The position numbers were made by a program, and so were the translations under genes. The notes beneath the pieces were generated by a model. The model made no database searches and was not told where the DNA came from. It saw nothing but the letters and a program-made list of their open reading frames with translations. A stretch of 64,000 nt of DNA from Phlegmacium glaucopus (Eukaryota; Basidiomycota; Agaricomycetes; Agaricales; Cortinariaceae). Of this stretch, positions 1-11,761 are shown piece after piece (position 1 is the stretch's first letter; each line of letters opens with the position of its first letter). The stretch lies in NCBI GenBank assembly GCA_015039465.1, contig MU130477.1, forward strand, positions 241,328 to 305,327, given 5' to 3'.

Positions 1-1047
1 GACCTAATATTTAGTGAGCGGAAGCAGGAAAGTTCAAAGGCGCTGAAGGGTAACGGACATTGTGGAACAGCTATTTTTTCAAAGCTCTCCTTTGGCGAAT
101 TTAGGTTTTTGCTATATGAACTTATATCGATAGTTTCATCTTCTGCATTGACAATCACGATACCATCACCATTCTAGTGACATGAGTATTCCATCAGAAC
201 AGTTTTTGACTTCACTGCCTACATACCGTCATTGCTCCAGCCAGCAATCCATTGTGAATAGAGAAGTGCAAACTAGCCTCTCCTTCCGTCACGAACGAGA
301 GACGAGAATGATCACTCGCGTTATCAGAACCAAACCCCGCTCGTACTGCAGCTTGACGCATGTCACTCTGCTGTGTGCTCTCCCATCCGTTGGGATGCGA
401 AAGAACGAAATCGATCTGAAATTTGACTGAGTCCCATAACTTGATACCATTGACATAAGTCTCTTGGATATAACTGGATGCACATTTTAGGAGGTATTTG
501 AGGAAGTCTGCAAAGACTTCTACCACAGTCTTGTTGGTTGGAAGTGAGGGGACGCCAACCTTCGACCCCAAGTGCGGTTTAAACCTGAGAAGATGTAGTA
601 AGTAGCTTGCTCGGAATCATGTTAGTAGGATTACAATTCAGCTTTCACCCAGTTCTCATCTTCAGCTACCTCGTATATGCCCTCTCGCATGGCTTCCGCA
701 CCCACTGCTCTAACTGTCCCACTTCGATCATAGTATATCACTGAAGGGATTTTGGAGGCTCCGCCGATGTGCTCCTGTGCGGGAAATCTACACCGGTCAA
801 TGTCTGATCTGATGATTGATATCACTGACTGATACGGAGATAGTACTATTGAACCTTGTAACTCCTTGGATTTTGGGCGCTTGACCAGGAATGAGTACGC
901 TATGATTACAGCATGGTCAGCTATTGGAAGGCGACTCAGAAGTCTTGAAAATATTTACCTATAAGAAATACTACTATATGTCGTTCCCACATCGAATGCA
1001 ACCACCAATTTACGTCGAGACCGGCGATAGACCGACTTGATCGACAT
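1..1047 (-). CDS. Hsp70/HSPA12-like ATPase, copy A (partial, cut by window start)
   Basis: This is the N-terminal half of an HSPA12-type Hsp70-like protein with an actin-fold ATPase core. The start codon at 1047 opens a first exon carrying the phosphate-1 motif DVGTTYSSISY. Further exons encode the SKIPSVIYYD block, the NKTVVEVFADFLKYLL block and the FVLSHPNGW and SFVTEGEASLHF blocks (about 571-212). The phosphate-2 segment near 135-170 reads IVNAEDETIDIS instead of the family DAGGGTIDIS, so nucleotide hydrolysis is doubtful. No frameshift is visible before the window edge, but the C-terminal half is not in view. Introns are short and lie at the same sites as in the other copies. It is closest to copy B, which shares the NAEDET change. 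It could be a pseudo-ATPase or a decaying paralogue. Confidence 0.75.
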
Positions 1048-1654
1048 GTTAGAGCAGAACGGGAGGTGGAGGTGACGACAAGAACGGTCAGCAATGTACT
1101 GTGACAGTTGGTTGGACGCCGTCAAAAACTACTTGCATGCACCAGCCTGATGGCGGCATTATGATGGCGCTGGTCAGGTGAGGGGTGCTGTCAGAATGGG
1201 CGCTAAGACGTTGAGGATTCTAGATCTTATCTAGTCATGGAATTGCTGCAAGACATTGCGGTCATTAACTCTCGCGGTTTGAGGTCTAGGCCGCTGATTT
1301 ATTCCTGAGCTTGAGCGTTTTAATATTCAGCTGCACATTGCAGAAAGAGGTACCTAAAAATAAGTCGCGTGTGTCCTTTCCAAGTCCTTTCCGGACAGGC
1401 TTGAGATCTGAGTCGGTACAGATGTAAATGCAATTGCCGACCTCTGAGCCACATGCTACTTATATGCCATGCCTGTTGCATCAGTCGTGAATGTAGAAAA
1501 GGAACTTCTGTTTTAACTTGTACTTTGGGTTGACTTTAGGACAACTTTCTGGCCGATGACTAAGCGCACAGCCACTCAAATCTTACAGCCTAGGTTATCA
1601 GCGCGAACAAAGCTCAGACATGACTAACCCCAGAATTCTTACTATCAAGGGTCA
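1048..1654. other. Intergenic spacer and upstream region of Hsp70-like copy A
   Basis: No gene is visible. The first ~350 bases share blocks with the sequence upstream of copies C, E and G, including the TACTTGCATGCACCAGCCTG-type segment and the later AGCTGCACATTGCAGAAAGAGG segment. The promoter region was therefore duplicated along with the gene. Confidence 0.6.
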
Positions 1655-3933
1655 TCATTCATCGTCAAGGCCATATACAATCTTCGTCACACTCCTGCAA
1701 TGAAAGATAAGAGTATACAAGTTGGAGCAACCAACTGCAAAAACATATTGTTCAACTTACCGTTTCTCAACTCCCAAAAAAAACCACGTCGTCGGCAGTG
1801 AATCCAACTCGAGATGAATGGAAAAGACAAATCTTCCAGGGTTTGCATTCCTAGTAACTTAACTATGAATGATCAGTTCTCCCTGGCATTCTATATAAAA
1901 AAACGATTTGATGCTCAGAGTTGTAATGGTACGAATCATGCATGGTCTTGGATGCGCCGTCAACCTACAAAGTTAGGAATTAAAAATAGGTGACCAAAAT
2001 TTCTGTTGTCAAAATTTATCAATTTGAAATTAACGTGATGAGGCTAACACAAATACTATCACTGCTCAATACTGACTAGATTTCACAAATTGTCAATATA
2101 TGTACTATCCACCTAAAAATGTTATGCCATTGGCCTTGAACGTCACAATATGTGCAAATTTTACCAATCAACATTTTCCCGATGAAAGCGTTTTAGGTAG
2201 TATGAGATCGCGCCATCTGCCGCGGCTTTGTCTCTGAATGTTGAATGGGAGGGGAGAATATGAATATTAGCTCGTTTGTTCTTGAAGAAGGCTCACACGT
2301 GGTTTCGTGGACGGACGATGTTCAGCCCAACGGGAGTGAGCGCTTCATGTACCTTGGTGAATAAAAAGTCACTGGCTGCGAACTTGCCGACGAGCACGAC
2401 ATGCTAAACTCACAAGAAGTTGGAAAACAACTTTTAGAGTAGAGAATGAGGTGTAAAACTTACTGAGATTGGTTTATCTGCAGCCTTCTTCTGGTCAAGG
2501 ACTGCTTTGATAATACAATCCACCGAAGGCTGAAAAAATTCAGCTACATCAGACCTAAAAAAGATTGAGGTCGGGCACATTCGAATCTAATCAATGGGGA
2601 AGGACTAACCCCATCAACCTCAGTTGACCGAAGCAAATATTGTAGTTCTCGTCGTTGTCTTTCGTCGATCCAAATTTGACGTATTGGGGTTCCTCGGCCT
2701 TCCTAAACCGAAGTTTGGTTGTCTTATCAAAGCAACAGATAATATGCTCCAAATCGTCGAGAAAAGGTGAATCAGCCAAGTAACCTAAGCAGAGGTTAAC
2801 CAACAATAGGCATAGTTTATTGGAGGCTTACTCTGTAAGAATAGTCTTGCACAGACGCTGACAAAAGCAAACCCGCGGGAATGATCTAATATGTAGTAAG
2901 CGGGAAAGTTCAAAGGCGCTGAAGGGTAACGGACATTGTGGAGCAGCTATTTTTTCATATCTCTCCTTTGGCGAATTTAGGTTTCTGCTATATGAACATA
3001 TACCAATAGTTTCATCTTCTGCATTGACAATCACGACACCATCACCATTCTAGTGACATGAGTATTCCATCAGAACAGTTTTTGACTTCACTGTCTACAT
3101 ACCGTCATTGCTCCAGCCAGCAATCCATTGTGAATAGAGAAGTGCAAACTAGCCTCTCCTTCCGTCACGAACGAGAGACGAGAAGGATCACTCGATTCTT
3201 CAGGACCAAACCCCGCTAGTGTTGCAGCTCGAATCATCTCACTCTGCTGTTTGCCCTCCAATCCCATCCGATCCAAAAGAACGAAATTGATTTCAGATTT
3301 CACTGAGAAATTGAAATTGAACCCATTGACATGGGTGTCTTGGATATAACTAGATGCACATTTCAGGAGGTATCTGAGGAAGTCCCCAAAGACTTCTACC
3401 AAAGTCTTGTTGGGTGGAAGTGAGGAGACTCCGATATCACCAGGACCGACGCCAACCTTCGACCTAAAGCGCGATTTAAACCAGGAAAAATTAGAGTAGC
3501 TTGCTCGGAGTCACGTTAGTAGGATTACAATTCAGCTTTCACCCAGTTCTCATCTTGAGCTATCTCGTACATGCCCTCTTGCACGGCTTCCACACCCACT
3601 GCTCTAACCTCCCCACTCTGATCGTAGTAGATGACTGTAGGGATTTTGGAGGCTCCGCTGATTGACTGATGTCCGGGAAATCTACACCCATGGTCAATAG
3701 TTCTCATGAATGATATGGCACAGAGATAGTACTACTAAACCTTGTAACTCCTTTGATTTCGGGCACCTGACCAGGATCGAGTACGCTATGATTATAGGAT
3801 GGTCATTTATTTGAAGACGACTCAAAAGACTTGAAAAGATTTACCTATAAGAAATGCCACTATATGTCGTTCCCACATCGAATACAACCACCAATTTACG
3901 TTGAGACCCACGATAGACTGACCTGATCGACAT
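1655..3933 (-). pseudogene. Hsp70/HSPA12-like ATPase, copy B (degenerate, C-terminal third lost)
   Basis: The start at 3933 opens an exon with DVGTTYSGISY, followed by recognisable SKIPTVIYYD, VEVFGDFLRYLL and SFVTEGEASLHF blocks down to about 3088. The phosphate-2 motif near 3010-3040 reads NAEDETIGIC, far from DAGGGTIDIS. The exon with FLDDLEHIICCFDKTTKLRF is present at 2806-2600. The exon that should read NKAVSDGAISFYLDHF becomes NKAAADGAISYYLK and stops near 2190. Between about 1830 and 2180 the sequence no longer matches the C-terminal exons of other copies, although the last short exon (TKIVYGLDDE) remains at 1655-1690. The mix of a lost catalytic motif, an early stop and replaced sequence supports a pseudogene. 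Confidence 0.75.
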
Positions 3934-4575
3934 GTTAGAGCAGAAAGGGAGGTGGAGCCGTGGAGGTGACGACAAGAACAGTCGGCAATGTACTCTGCAG
4001 TTGTTGACACCGTCAAAAGCTACTTGCATGACCAGCCTGATATGACGCTGATCAGGTGAGAGGGGTGCTGTCATTCTAGATCTTATCTAGTCACGGAATT
4101 GACGCAAAACATTGCGGTCTCGTGGCATATGATGGATTCCTAGGCTTGAACATTTGAATTTGAATACTAACTTTCAGCTGCAGAATGCAGAAAGAGGGTA
4201 CCGTAAAGGAATTCGCGAAAGTCGAAGCCAAACAAGAAGCTAGTCTAAGGCACGTGTCGAATTTTTTGGAAAATCTTCTGTTCTGTTTAAATATGAATCA
4301 ACTTTGAACAGGTTATTATAATATTAACTCATTTCATGTACCGAATAAAATCTGCAAAGCTCAGATACCCACTATTAACTAACCCTCCCAAAATCCTTAG
4401 GTACGAAGAGTCCAAAGGGGCACAGGAATCAGAAAAAAACCAAAAAAGAACACCCACGATTTTTTTGTTAAGGACTTTCTGGCTACTAACTAACATAAGC
4501 AAGATATGTCTATATATGGTAATTTTACATAATTATTTAGAGGAACAAATTTTTTCTGGCCTGCGGCTGGACTAA
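3934..4575. other. Intergenic spacer between copies B and C
   Basis: No supported gene. The first 250 bases resemble the upstream regions of the other Hsp70-like copies (AGCTGCAGAATGCAGAAAGAGG near 4177). The rest is AT-rich with no conserved reading frame. Confidence 0.5.
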
Positions 4576-7172
4576 CTAACCAGGTACCAGTCTGGCATTC
4601 TGATCCCAGTGCCCCCTTGGAAGAGTCCCACAGATATTGATACCACCTCTTAAGGGTTCGTCGTCAAGGTCATATACAATTGTTGCACTCCTACAATGAA
4701 AGATAAAAAGTATACAAGTTAGAGCAAACCAACCATAAAAACGGATTTTTCAACTTACCGTTTCTCAATTCCCTAAAAAGCCACGTCATCGCCAATGAAT
4801 CCGATGTCATTTCCGTTTGAAAGAGGAAACCACTCACGTTCTCCTTCCAGGCTATCTGTGCTTTCAGTTCGGTCATTCCAAACAAGAGAACGATATCGTA
4901 ATCGACTCGGTAGAAATTTCCCCTCCCTCCAGCTCTTTGTCGAGGACACACAGGTACCCGAGAAAGATCGACCTCTATGGTACAAATCTTGGTGTAATTA
5001 TCTGCCAAAAATATTGAATTTCATCAAGGTACACTAACAATAGTGGTAATAATGAAACTCAACCGGTATCAACGTCTTTCCACCTTGGAGTTCCGACGTT
5101 TCCTCGATAACACCAAACAGAAAAAGTACCAGATCTAAAATTAGTTGCCAATTCTGATTCTCTGAAATAAGACTTTTTGAATTCTTTCGTGCCCGAAACT
5201 TGGGTATCCTACATAAAGATATATTGAAGGGACGTGCAGTAAGGAAAGGACGGGGACTCACTTTAGGTAAGATGATATCGAAAAAGTCACTGATCCGCTT
5301 GTTCCCGGAGACGGAGGTGAACACCTTGTGAGATCGTGCTCTGTGGTCTGGAGCGGTTGGGTCGTACGGGATGTGACAGAAGTTTCCGTATGTGATGTTA
5401 GAAACGCGATTTTTCATAAAGTGGTCGAGGTAGAATGAGATGGCTCCATCTGAAACGGTATTCTTGCTGAATATTGAGGGAAAATGAAAATAAATTATGG
5501 TTTTAACATTAGAGAACACTTACTCGTGGTTTTTAGGACGGACAATATTCAGCCCAAGGGGAGTAAGCGCCTCGTGTACCTTGGTGAATAGCCAGTCACT
5601 GGCCGCGAACTCGCCCACGAGCACGACATGCTAAATTCACAAATTTGAGAACGATTATTTGGAGAACAGCGTACTAAACTTACAAAGATCGGTTTGTGTG
5701 CAATCTTCTTCTGGTCAAGGACTGCTTTCACAATACAATCCACCGAAGGCTGAAAAAATGAGGCTACATCAGACCTAAAAAAGACTGAGGTCGGGGACAT
5801 TCCAATCTAATCAACAGAGAGGGCTGACCCCATCAACTTCAGTTGACCGAAGCGAATGTTATGACTCTCATCGTTGTCTCTAAGTGATCCAAATTTGACG
5901 TATATAGGTTTCTCGGCTTCCTTAAACCGAAGTTTGGTTGTCTTGTCAAAACAATGGGCTATATGGTCCAAATCGTCGAGAAAAGGTGAATCAGCCAAGA
6001 AATCTAGGCAATGAGGATCAATTGTAATATGATAGTCATAGTTAGGTGGAGACATACTCTCCAAGAACAGTCTTGCATGGACGCTGACGAAAACAAAACC
6101 ATTGAAGTGAGCTGATGTGACGGTAGTGAGCGTGAGCAGGAATATTTCAAAGCAATGGTAACGGACATCGTGGAGCAGCTATTTCTTCAAAGCTTTCCTT
6201 TCGCGCATTTGGGTTCCTGCTATACGAACTTATATCGATTGTTTCACCTCCTGCATAGACGATCACGATACCAGTACCATTCTAGCGATATGAGTATTCC
6301 GTCTGAATGCTTTGACTTGGACTGCCTACATACCGTCATCGTTCCAGCCAGCAATCCATTCTGGATAGAAAAGTGCAAAATAGCCTCTCCTTCCGTCACG
6401 AAAGATAGAGGAGAATGATCACTCGTGTTATCAGGAACAAGCCCTGCTAGCACTGCAGCTCGACGCATCTCACTCTGCTGTGTGCCCTCCCATCCGTTGG
6501 GATGCGAAAGAACGAAATCGATCCGAGATTTCACTGAATTCCATAGGTCGATACCATTGGCATGGGTATCTTGGATATAACTAGATGCACATTCTAGGAG
6601 GTATTTGAGGAAGTCTGCAAAGACTTCTACCACAGTCTTGTTGAGTGGAAGTGGGGGTATATCATCACTGACAATACGACCAGCGCCAACTTTCGGGCTA
6701 AGGTGCAGTTTAAACCTGGGAAAAATTATGTCGATGAACGAATGTAGCAACCTGGAGTCATATTAGTATGATTACCATTCAGCTTTCACCCAGTTCTCAT
6801 CTTCAGCTACCTCGTAGATGCCCTCCTTCATAGCTTCCGCACCCACTGCTCTAACCTTCCCACTCTGATCGTAGTATATCACTGTAGGGATTTTGGAGGC
6901 TCCGCCGATATGCTCATGTGCGGGAAATCTACGCCCATGGTCAACGGATCTGATATCACTGGCTGATACAGAGATAGTACTACTGAACCTTGTAACTCTT
7001 TTGATTTCGGGCACTTCACCAGGAATGAGTATGCTATGATTATAGTATGGTCATCTATTGGAAGGGGACTCAGAAGACTTGAAAAGATTTACCTATAAGA
7101 AATACTACTATATGTCGTTCCCACATCGAATGCAACCACCAATTTACGTCGAGGTCCGCGATAGATCGACAT
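4576..7172 (-). CDS. Hsp70/HSPA12-like ATPase, copy C (open, with altered active site)
   Basis: Start 7172 gives MSIYRGPRRKLVVAFDVGTT, and all downstream exons of the family can be joined in frame. They include VTRF-PAHEHIGGASKIPTV, PPLPLNKTVVEVFADFLKYL (6750-6290), DDLDHIAHCFDKTTKLRF (6010-5850), DVASFFQPSVDCIVKAV, the YLDHFMKNRVSNITYGNF exon, WCYRGNVGTPRWKDVDTG and FYRVDYDIVLLFG. Two signature motifs are changed. Phosphate-2 reads VYAGGETIDI (near 6237-6275) instead of VDAGGGTIDI, and the adenosine motif LVGGFAASDW reads LVGEFAASDW (near 5610). The C-terminus runs past the usual IVYDLDDE end for about 20 residues to a stop at 4576. The gene is open but probably catalytically altered. About 13-14 exons are predicted by comparison with copy D. 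Confidence 0.75.
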
Positions 7173-7624
7173 GTTAGAGCAGAAAGGGAGGTGACGAGAA
7201 GAACGGTTGTTGGACGCCGTCAACAACTACTTGCATACACCAGCCTGATGGCGGCATCATGCTGATCAGGTGCAAGGGGCGCTGTCAGATGGGCGCTAAT
7301 CGGACTCGGAATTGCTGCAAGACATTGCAGTCATTAAGTCTCGCGGTTTGAGGTCTAGATGATTGATTCCTGGGCTTGAGCGTTTTAACATTTGATAACT
7401 TTCAGCTGCACATTGCAGAAAGAGGTACTGTAAAGGAGCTTCAAGTTCGTGAAGGCCGAACTTTATTAGTCTTAGGCAACGAGGTCACGTGTCGGTTTTT
7501 AAGAAAACAACTTTGAAATCAATTCATTCCATGTAAACGAAGCTCAGACACCCGCTATTGACTAACCCTCCCAAAATCCTTAAAGTCCCACAAATACTGG
7601 TACCACTCTGAATCTCAAGAGTCA
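7173..7624. other. Intergenic spacer and upstream region of copy C
   Basis: No gene seen. The sequence belongs to the repeated upstream module shared with copies A, E and G (TGGCGGCATCATGCTGATCA near 7250, AGCTGCACATTGCAGAAAGAGG near 7403). Confidence 0.5.
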
Positions 7625-10182
7625 TCATTCGTCGTCAAGGTCATATACAATCTTCGTCGCACTCCTACAAATGAAAGATAAAAGCAAACTTAGTGCAAAC
7701 CAACTGAAAAAAGACAGGTTTTTCAACTTACCGTTTCTCAACTCCCTAAAAAAATCCACATCGTCGGCAGTGAATCCAATATCATTTTTCGTTTGAAAAG
7801 GATGAAGAAACCACTCACGTTCTCCTTCCAAGCTAGATACACTTTCATCTCGGTCGTTCCAAACAACAGAACGATATCGTAATTAACCCTGTAGAAATTT
7901 CCCGTTCCTGTAACGTTAGGTCGAGGAAGTACAGGTACCCGAGAAAGATCGGCCTGTATGGTACCGAGCTTCATGTAATTAACTGCCAAAAAAAAATAAG
8001 GTCATCAATGTACGTTAACAATGGTGGTTTTGGTCGTGGTGACTCAACTGGTATCAATGTCTTTCCACCTTGGAGTGGCGACGTTTCCTCGATAACACCA
8101 AAGATCTGAAGTAACAGATCCAAATCCATCTGTCTCCTCTGATTCACTCGAATATGACTGCTTAAATTCCTTCGTCTCCGATACTTGGGTATTCTACATA
8201 AAAAGAATTTTAAGGAAGGGATATGCAGTAAGGGAAGGTACACACCTTAGGTAGAATGACATCGAAAAAATCACCGATCACTTTGATCCCAGAGTCGGAG
8301 GTGATCATCTTATGAGACCGTTTGTTGTGGTCTGAAGAAGTTAGGTCGTATGGAATGTGGCAGAAGGTGCCATATGTGAACTTAGAAACGCGAGTTCTCA
8401 CAAAGTGGTCGAGGTAGAATGAGATCGCGCCATCTGACACGGCTTTGTTTCTGAATGTTGATTGGGGGGAACATGAATACCAACTCATTTTGTTCTTGAA
8501 GAAGACTCACACGTGGGTTTCAGGACGGACGGTGTTCAGCCCATGGGGAGTAAGCGCCTCATGTACCTTGGTGAATAGCCAGTCACTGGCTGCGAATCCG
8601 CCTACAAGCACGACATGCTAAATTCACAAGAATTTAGAAAACGGTGTTTCAGTGAACGGCGTGCAAAACTTACGGAGATCGGTTTATGTGCAATCTTCTT
8701 TTGGTCAACGACTGCTTTGACAATACAATCTACAGAAGGCTGAAAGAAGTGTGTAATGTAACACCTAAGAAATTTTGAGCCACAGCACATTCGTGTCTAA
8801 TCAATGGGGAAGAACTGACCCCATCAACTTCAGTTGACCGAAGCGAATGTTATAACTCTCATCATTGTCTCTAGCCGATCCAAATTTGACGTATTGGGCT
8901 TCCGAGGCTTTCCTAAACCGAAGTTTGGTTGTCTTGTCAAAGATACGGATGATATGGTCCAAATCGTCGAGAAAACGTGAATCAGCTAAGTATCCTAGGC
9001 AAAAATTAATCAATGATATAATAGGCATAGTTTGGCAGTGATATACTCTCTAAGAACAGCTTTGCACGCATGCTGACGAAAGCAGAACCGTCAAAATGAC
9101 CTAATGTACAGTGAGTGCAGGCAGGAAATTTTCTAAGTAATGAAGGATAATTGACATTGTGGAGCAGCTATTTCTTCAAAGCTTTCCTTTCGCGCATTTG
9201 AGTTCCTGCTATATGAACTTATATCGATAGTTCCACCTCCTGCATCGACGATCACGATACCAGTACCATTCTAGCGATATGAGTATTCCGTCTGAATGCT
9301 TTAACTTGGGCGGCCTACATACCGTCATCGCTCCGGCTGGCAATCCATTCTGGACAGAGAAATGCAAGCTAGCCTCTCCTTCCGTCACGAACGAGATGCG
9401 AGAATGACCACTCGTGTTATCAGGAACAAGCCCCGCTAGTACTGCAGCTCGACGCATCTCACTCTGCTGTGTGCCCTCCCATCCGTTCGGGTGCGAAAGA
9501 ACGAAATCGATCTGAAATTTCACCGAGTTCCACAGGTTGGTACCATTAACGTGGGTATCTTGAATATAACTGGATGCACATTGCAGGAGGTATCTGAGGA
9601 AGTCTGCAAAGACGTCTACCACAGTTTTATTGGGTGGAAGTGGGGGGATTCGGATATCACCACCGACACTACGACTAGCGCCAACTTTCGATCTAAGGTG
9701 CAGTTTAAACCTGGGAAAATTATGCCGATGATCAATAAATGTAGTAGCTTGGAGCCACATTAGTGCGATTACAATTCAGCTTTGGCCCAGTTCTCATCTT
9801 CAGCTACCTCGCAGATACCGTCTTGCATGGCTTCCGCACCTACTGCTTTGACCTTCCCACTCCGATCGTAGTAGATCACGGTAGGAATTTTGGAGGCTCC
9901 ACTGATATGCTCATGTGCAGGAAATCTACATCCATAGTCAATGCCTGATGATCGATATCACTGACTGGTATAGGGATAGTACTACTGAACCTTGTAACTC
10001 CTTTGATTTCGGGAACCTGACCAGGATCGAGTACGCTGTGATTATAGTATGGTCATCTATTGGAAGGGACTAGGAAGACTTGAAAAGATTTACCTATAAG
10101 AAATACCACTATATGTCGTTCCCACATCGAATGCAAGTACCAATTTACGTCGATATCCACGATAGACTGATCTGGGCAACAT
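7625..10182 (-). CDS. Hsp70/HSPA12-like ATPase, copy D (complete)
   Basis: The whole family exon set joins in frame to a protein of about 620-630 residues. Exon 1 (10182-~10096) carries DVGTTYSGISY, the phosphate-1 motif. Later exons carry PEIKGVTR, FPAHEHISGASKIPTVIYYD, the NKTVVDVFADFLRYLL to EGEASLHFSVQNGLPAG exon (9740-9320), then IVIVDAGGGTIDIS (phosphate-2, near 9230), DDLDHIIRIFDKTTKLRF, FFQPSVDCIVKAVVDQ, HVVLVGGFAASDWLFTKV (adenosine motif, near 8600), the DGAISFYLDHFV exon, WCYRGNVATPRWKDI and FYRVNYDIVLLFG, ending in KIVYDLDDE at 7625. No canonical Hsp70 substrate-binding domain follows the ATPase fold, as in HSPA12-like proteins. The natural substrate of this fungal family is not known. 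It lies back to back with the aaRS-like gene at 11762. Confidence 0.85.
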
Positions 10183-11761
10183 GTTAGAGAAGAAAGGGAA
10201 GTGGCGACAGGAACAGTTAGCAATGTGTTGTGACAGTTGTTGGACTCGACGATGTCAAGAGCTACTTGCTAGCACCAGCCTGTTGGCGACTTCACCACGA
10301 TGCAGATCAGGTGAAAGGGGTGCCGTCCGAATGGGCGCTAAGGCGTTGAGGATTCCAGATCTTATCTAGTCACGGAATTATTGCAGGACATTGCGGCCTC
10401 AACGTTCAACTCTCGTACATTTCATCAGACAGTTAACGATAGGTCCTGATCACAAACTATACTTCTGAGAGGGATCAATCTGGCGGGAAAGTTTCCTGCT
10501 CAGATGAATTAGTCGTTTCATAGATATTGTGTATAATTATGATTTACTTTACTGAATATAGTCTGACTCCGACTGAGTAATTCTTTTGAAATGTGGATAT
10601 TCCATAGCTATCTTGAAGAAGCATAGAAGGTCCACATATTTGTCCGGGAAGCTGAAAGTGGTTGTTGCACCCTTAATGTTACACTGGCACAGAAAAATTG
10701 ATACACAAGACTTGAAGATTGAAATACGACTCTAAGCCACAAATCAAATTGGCTTGAATTTCAAACGCAGCCTTCAAAGTTTCAAAGTCCGTCATCATAT
10801 GGTGCCGTTGGTTGCCGCCACTTGCAACTGATCGTTGATGTCTTCCACTTGCCATTGCCAATGAATGAATACACTCCCCAGCGAGCCGAAATATCATTGT
10901 CTGGAAATACGAAAATGCCTAAACCACCCCAAAATATATTATCTGGATCATGAATGTCCAAGGCTCATATATACCTCCACGCGTATGTTTCCGTTTGGTT
11001 GACTTTTCTCATACTGAATCTTTTCTTTCCCAGGCTGCTGTTCGTTTTCGGCTACCCCTTTACGCCTACATACATTTGATGCGAGGGCACAGCTACAGTT
11101 GCTAACATGTTACGTTCAGGTCGAATGAACGGCATTATATCGTCGAAATGGACTGGAGAACGGCTTTTGGACCTTTGTTTGGGGGGCTAAGTAGTGTTTT
11201 GCTCTTGCAAGAGATCACCGATCCTGTATCTTGTACGCATAGATATCTTTCTCAACCAATGTCCACTTTGTTCTGATCACTTTTTTTGTCCCTTATTGCC
11301 TGGCCTCCTTTTTGTTCTCAATTTTCGTGAGTTTCTCTTGTTTATTCTAATGAACGATTTATCTTGTTTCAATCTCTTTTAGATTCATTAGCTCAACAAT
11401 TTATGAAGCACCAATCACAACCAGCTCGTCTCAGTCAAACACGCAGACCATCTTCATGGTGGCCAACCACGTACAAGTTCAAAGATCAGCGCTCACCCAA
11501 CACCAGAAGGCGAGGTGGTGAACATGAGTAAAACAAAATCGGGAGGAAAGGTTTATGAATTCCACTGGAGTCTTCGTAGCTACTCAGATCTCTTGTATGT
11601 ACTGTCCAGAAGGCCAGCAATCTAATTTAGGATTGATCATCATAATGAAGATTAGATAATACAATCGCTACACATTTCCGTTAAAAACAGTTCTTTGTGA
11701 GAAATTACCTGAAATTACCCGGGAGTTTTCAACGGTATCCTACCAGGGACATGGGAATTGA
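10183..11761. other. Divergent intergenic region between Hsp70-like copy D and the aaRS-like gene
   Basis: No supported gene in 1.6 kb. Blocks recur in the two other cassettes: the end near 10,330-10,500 matches about 20,030-20,215 and 26,370-26,540, and about 11,240-11,760 matches about 26,920-27,480. Roughly 10,500-10,980 is not obviously matched elsewhere in the window. The stretch presumably holds divergent promoters for both genes. Confidence 0.5.
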
